64,000 nucleotides of DNA from Deltaproteobacteria bacterium (lineage in GTDB: Bacteria; Myxococcota_A; Polyangia; Polyangiales; Houyiibacteriaceae), in assembly GCA_004283055.1 (NCBI GenBank), contig SHLP01000001.1, positions 55,941-119,940 on the forward strand, read 5' to 3'. Under the pieces are notes generated by a model. It did no database searches. It was not told the DNA's origin and saw only the letters and a program-made list of their open reading frames with translations. The position numbers were made by a program, and so were the translations under genes. Of the stretch, positions 62,301-64,000 are shown one piece after another. How positions within the stretch are numbered: the first letter of the stretch is position 1; the number at the start of each line of letters is the position of its first letter.

Positions 62301-62466
62301 CCGTGCGGCCGACGAAGACACCCTCGCCCGCACCGTTGCTCAAGTCGCCCGAAGTGCTCTGGTACAGCGTGTTGTCCTTGGTTGCCTGCAGATCCACCTG
62401 GTCGGCTAGCGCAGCGGGAGCGAATCCGAAAACCACTAGTGCGACGATGACGGGGCTCCAGCGCAT
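59350..62466 (-). CDS. secreted DNRLRE-multicopper oxidase fusion with DGxDNDGDG repeats and C-terminal anchor
   Basis: DNTLYQSTSGDLSNGAGEGVFVGR; GACC...NPCP repeats; copper motifs HLHGAH, WYHDHALGITRLNVY, HPMHMHLVMFQVL, YHCHILEHEDHEMM; SAGGGGSLATLLLLLLVPFIGHLRRRRQ. Confidence 0.92.
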   Translation of the reverse strand: MRWSPVIVALVVFGFAPAALADQVDLQATKDNTLYQSTSGDLSNGAGEGVFVGRTAQSDEDSRRRAVIAFDATSSIPAGATINSVSLTLRVSRSNKAGTEVVTVHRLLSDWGEGASEAGGEGGAGDSAAPGDATWLHTFYPSTFWATVGGDFVGTASGSVAVGSQKGLVTWSGAGLVADVQAWVDGNAPDFGWLLLGNEAVAETAKRFDSRTASKVQDRPVLTVDFTPGGQSGACCAIDGTCGVTNSDSDCTAQGGTYQGNGSVCTPNPCPPPTGACCLPDATATCNEVDQTTCDGQGGTFSGALTVCTPNPCPVVLTPFVDSLPIPAVAQPTTGEAGDTASYTLTMREVQQQLHRDLANPTTVWGYGDGASASYPGPTIEAGTNKPVTVTWANDLRDTSVGGNPPPLRTDHYLPVDTCPHGAFANKDAWTVVHLHGAHVAPEFDGYPEDTFPPGEQVVYQYPNAQLPATLWYHDHALGITRLNVYMGLAGVYILRDNVEEALALPACDGECVPGQPRDYDIPLAIQDRAFNPDGSLSYPADWQEVFFGDTILVNGKVWPFLDVKQGKYRFRLLNGSGSRTYTLALDNGASFDQIGAEGGLLPAPVNVNEVTLGPGERADLVIDFEGYPAGTEIILVNSAPAPFPGAAGEGVVPNIMKFVVQAQAGHVDPLPTSLRSMEVLNEADAVHVREFELEKGPGDACSPFIWEIVSTAVDGVPVTGPNTKWDDITEFPDLETTEIWTFINRSGMTHPMHMHLVMFQVLDRQAFDEIDGDVVPIGTPVAPPPQEAGWKDTVQVGPNEIVRVIARFEGYAGLFSYHCHILEHEDHEMMRQFNAITACSDGVDNDGDTFFDYPADPECTSPHDLSETDDCSDGLDNDGDGLADFSEAGGGDPGCAFASDESEKDAALPCDDGIDNDGDGRIDFDVVTYNDSGSFHAGMGDPGCFNASSPTESPQCQDGIDNDLDGAADFDRGASASGGVLTPGVDSRCIGRPWINEERDPNNCSAGGGGSLATLLLLLLVPFIGHLRRRRQDADHG

Positions 62467-62667
62467 GTCAACGATGGTAGCAACATCCGTACCCCGCGTG
62501 GACACGCGAAATTGTTTGGAGACCCGCAATTTGGAGGCGCAATCCTTGCGCGTCGGCTCGTGTTCACCGCAAAACCTTCGCGACACGGCCGTGGCCGCTG
62601 GTCCGCTCTCGAGCCCCTTGGTGTCGGCGCGCGCCGGTGTTACCTTCGGAGATCTCCTCGACGTCCC

Positions 62668-63663
62668 ATGTCTGACTCACACTGGCTGTCTTCCATCGCT
62701 CTCGGTCTCGCCTTCGTGCTTGCAGGGGCGGGCTGTTCTTCGGACGCCGCTTGGGAGGACGAGACCGGCTCGCTCAGCCTCGGCCTCGAAGTCGACGGCG
62801 TGATGATCAACACCGTCAGGTGGGTGATCACTGGCGAGGGAATGGAACCCATGGAGAGTGCGATCGACGTCAGAGCGCCCGGCTCCACTCCGAGCGTAGA
62901 GGTGTTTGGCCTCTTTCCCGGCGATTACGCGATCACGCTCTCCGCCACGGGAACGGACGAGCAGACGGAGTGCAATGGCTCGGAGAGCTTTTCGATCGAA
63001 GCCAACGAGGTGACGGACATCATGGTCATTCTGCGCTGCAAGCTTCCGGATCGCCTCGGCGGCGTGCGTGTCAACGGGGAGCTCAACGTGTGTGCCGAGC
63101 TCACCAAGATGGTCGTGTCGCCGCTTCAGGCCGCCGTTGGAGATCCCATCGATCTAAGGGCAGAGGCCGAGGACGCCGAGGGCGACGCGATCGCCTATCA
63201 ATGGACGGCCACTGGAGGCAGCGTCGCGAATGCAAGCGCCCCAGAGACGACGCACACGTGTGAGCAAGCCGGCGATCAGACGATTACGGTGACGGTGACG
63301 GACGACGAGGGGAGCTGCCAGGACGGGTGGACCGTCGACGTCACATGCGTGCTTGCCGACTGCCCGTGCTTCACGCTGGCCGACGTCTCCGCGATCGCCG
63401 CCGATCCGAGCTGTGATCCGATATGCGTCGAGGCGCGGCCAACGGGATTGAACCTGACGGCCCTGCAATGCTCGGTTACGCAGTTCGACTACTCGGCTGT
63501 CGTCGAGGAGCTCACGGACTTCGGAGGTGAGCCGCTCTGTCAGCTCAACTTGCCGCTCGCGGAAGAGTCGGTGGTCATCGTGGGACTAGCCGACAGCGAA
63601 GTGCTAGCCTGTCGAAACCTCGTGCTCGAAGCGGCCAGCATCGCTGGGTTGGACTGCCGCTAA
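62668..63663 (+). CDS. lipoprotein with PKD-like segment and Cys-rich C-terminus
   Basis: Lipobox LAGAGCSS; DAEGDAIAYQWTATGGSVANASAPETTHTCEQAGDQTITVTVTDDEGSC. Confidence 0.72.
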   Translation: MSDSHWLSSIALGLAFVLAGAGCSSDAAWEDETGSLSLGLEVDGVMINTVRWVITGEGMEPMESAIDVRAPGSTPSVEVFGLFPGDYAITLSATGTDEQTECNGSESFSIEANEVTDIMVILRCKLPDRLGGVRVNGELNVCAELTKMVVSPLQAAVGDPIDLRAEAEDAEGDAIAYQWTATGGSVANASAPETTHTCEQAGDQTITVTVTDDEGSCQDGWTVDVTCVLADCPCFTLADVSAIAADPSCDPICVEARPTGLNLTALQCSVTQFDYSAVVEELTDFGGEPLCQLNLPLAEESVVIVGLADSEVLACRNLVLEAASIAGLDCR

Positions 63664-63691
63664 GCGACGCGCCTGCGCCCAGCGTTCCGGT

Positions 63692-63895
63692 TCACGGCAC
63701 GACGATTCCAAAAGTGAGCGTCTGCGTGTCGCAGCAGGCCGAGCAACGGTTCGCAGGCTTCACCATCCTCGACGCACATCGTCCACATCGGCTAGGTTTC
63801 GGGGCACAGCGTCACTGGATCGCAGACCAAGTTCCAATCGACATCGGGCGCACAGATGCCCGAGCAGCATTGGTCGCCTGGCTTCCACCCGGGTG
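63692..63895 (-). pseudogene. relic of a Cys-rich secreted protein
   Basis: GWKPGDQCCSGICAPDVDWNLVCDPVTLCPET*PMWTMCVEDGE, then +1 frame ANRCSACCDTQTLTFGIVVP*; one in-frame stop and one apparent frameshift. Confidence 0.35.
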
Positions 63896-63948
63896 AGGCC
63901 ACCCCCACAACGGAAGAGCTGATCGCGCAAGCTGCCGAAATGATTGGG

Positions 63949-64000
63949 TGCGGAAGAGAGGACTCGAACCTCCACGAGTGTTACCTCACTAGATCCTTAG
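63949..64000 (-). tRNA. tRNA-Leu, partial (3' portion; 5' end beyond window)
   Basis: Reverse complement CTAAGGATCTAGTGAGGTAACACTCGTGGAGGTTCGAGTCCTCTCTTCCGCA: anticodon loop, long variable arm, GGTTCGAGTCC T-arm, no encoded CCA. Confidence 0.85.

Noticed and set aside
63760-63975. 71-aa minus ORF MEVRVLSSAPNHFGSLRDQ
   Set aside because: Known type of artefact from translating across a tRNA gene and its 3' flank

Overview
GC-rich bacterial chromosomal window of about 64 kb. It is probably from a Myxococcota-like (Polyangia-type) genome, inferred from GGMGGTGG-linker lipoproteins, MopE-like motifs and MYXO-CTERM-like C-termini. I support about 55 CDS, a partial tRNA-Leu at the right edge and several relics. 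The first 45 kb is mostly metabolic: ACR3 arsenite efflux, FrmA plus MBL hydrolase, FabH-like KAS III, CDF transporter, a DctP/Ser-Thr kinase/PP2C trio, an AtoE-AtoDA-BKACE-MerR-ACAD beta-keto-acid locus, a wax-ester/lipid cluster, a DbpA-type helicase, a TMTC-like protein and CorA. A carbon-assimilation operon follows: crotonyl-CoA carboxylase/reductase fused to tandem CBS domains, then mcl, mch and mct-like genes. From 46 kb to the end the window is an exoproteome-type region. It holds a lipoprotein with two arrays of a Cys-rich 11-residue repeat, a TetR-controlled CocE/DAPG-hydrolase pair, several lipoproteins with Gly-rich linkers, a frameshifted Y1-type transposase relic, and a DNRLRE-multicopper oxidase fusion facing a DNRLRE paralogue. 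A tRNA-Leu 3' end is imperfectly duplicated about 5.9 kb away. Strongest candidates for undescribed biology are the Cys 11-mer repeat lipoprotein, the Ccr-CBS fusion in its mcl-mch-mct operon, and the DNRLRE-MCO fusion. All calls come from reading the sequence and ORF translations; no database search was run.
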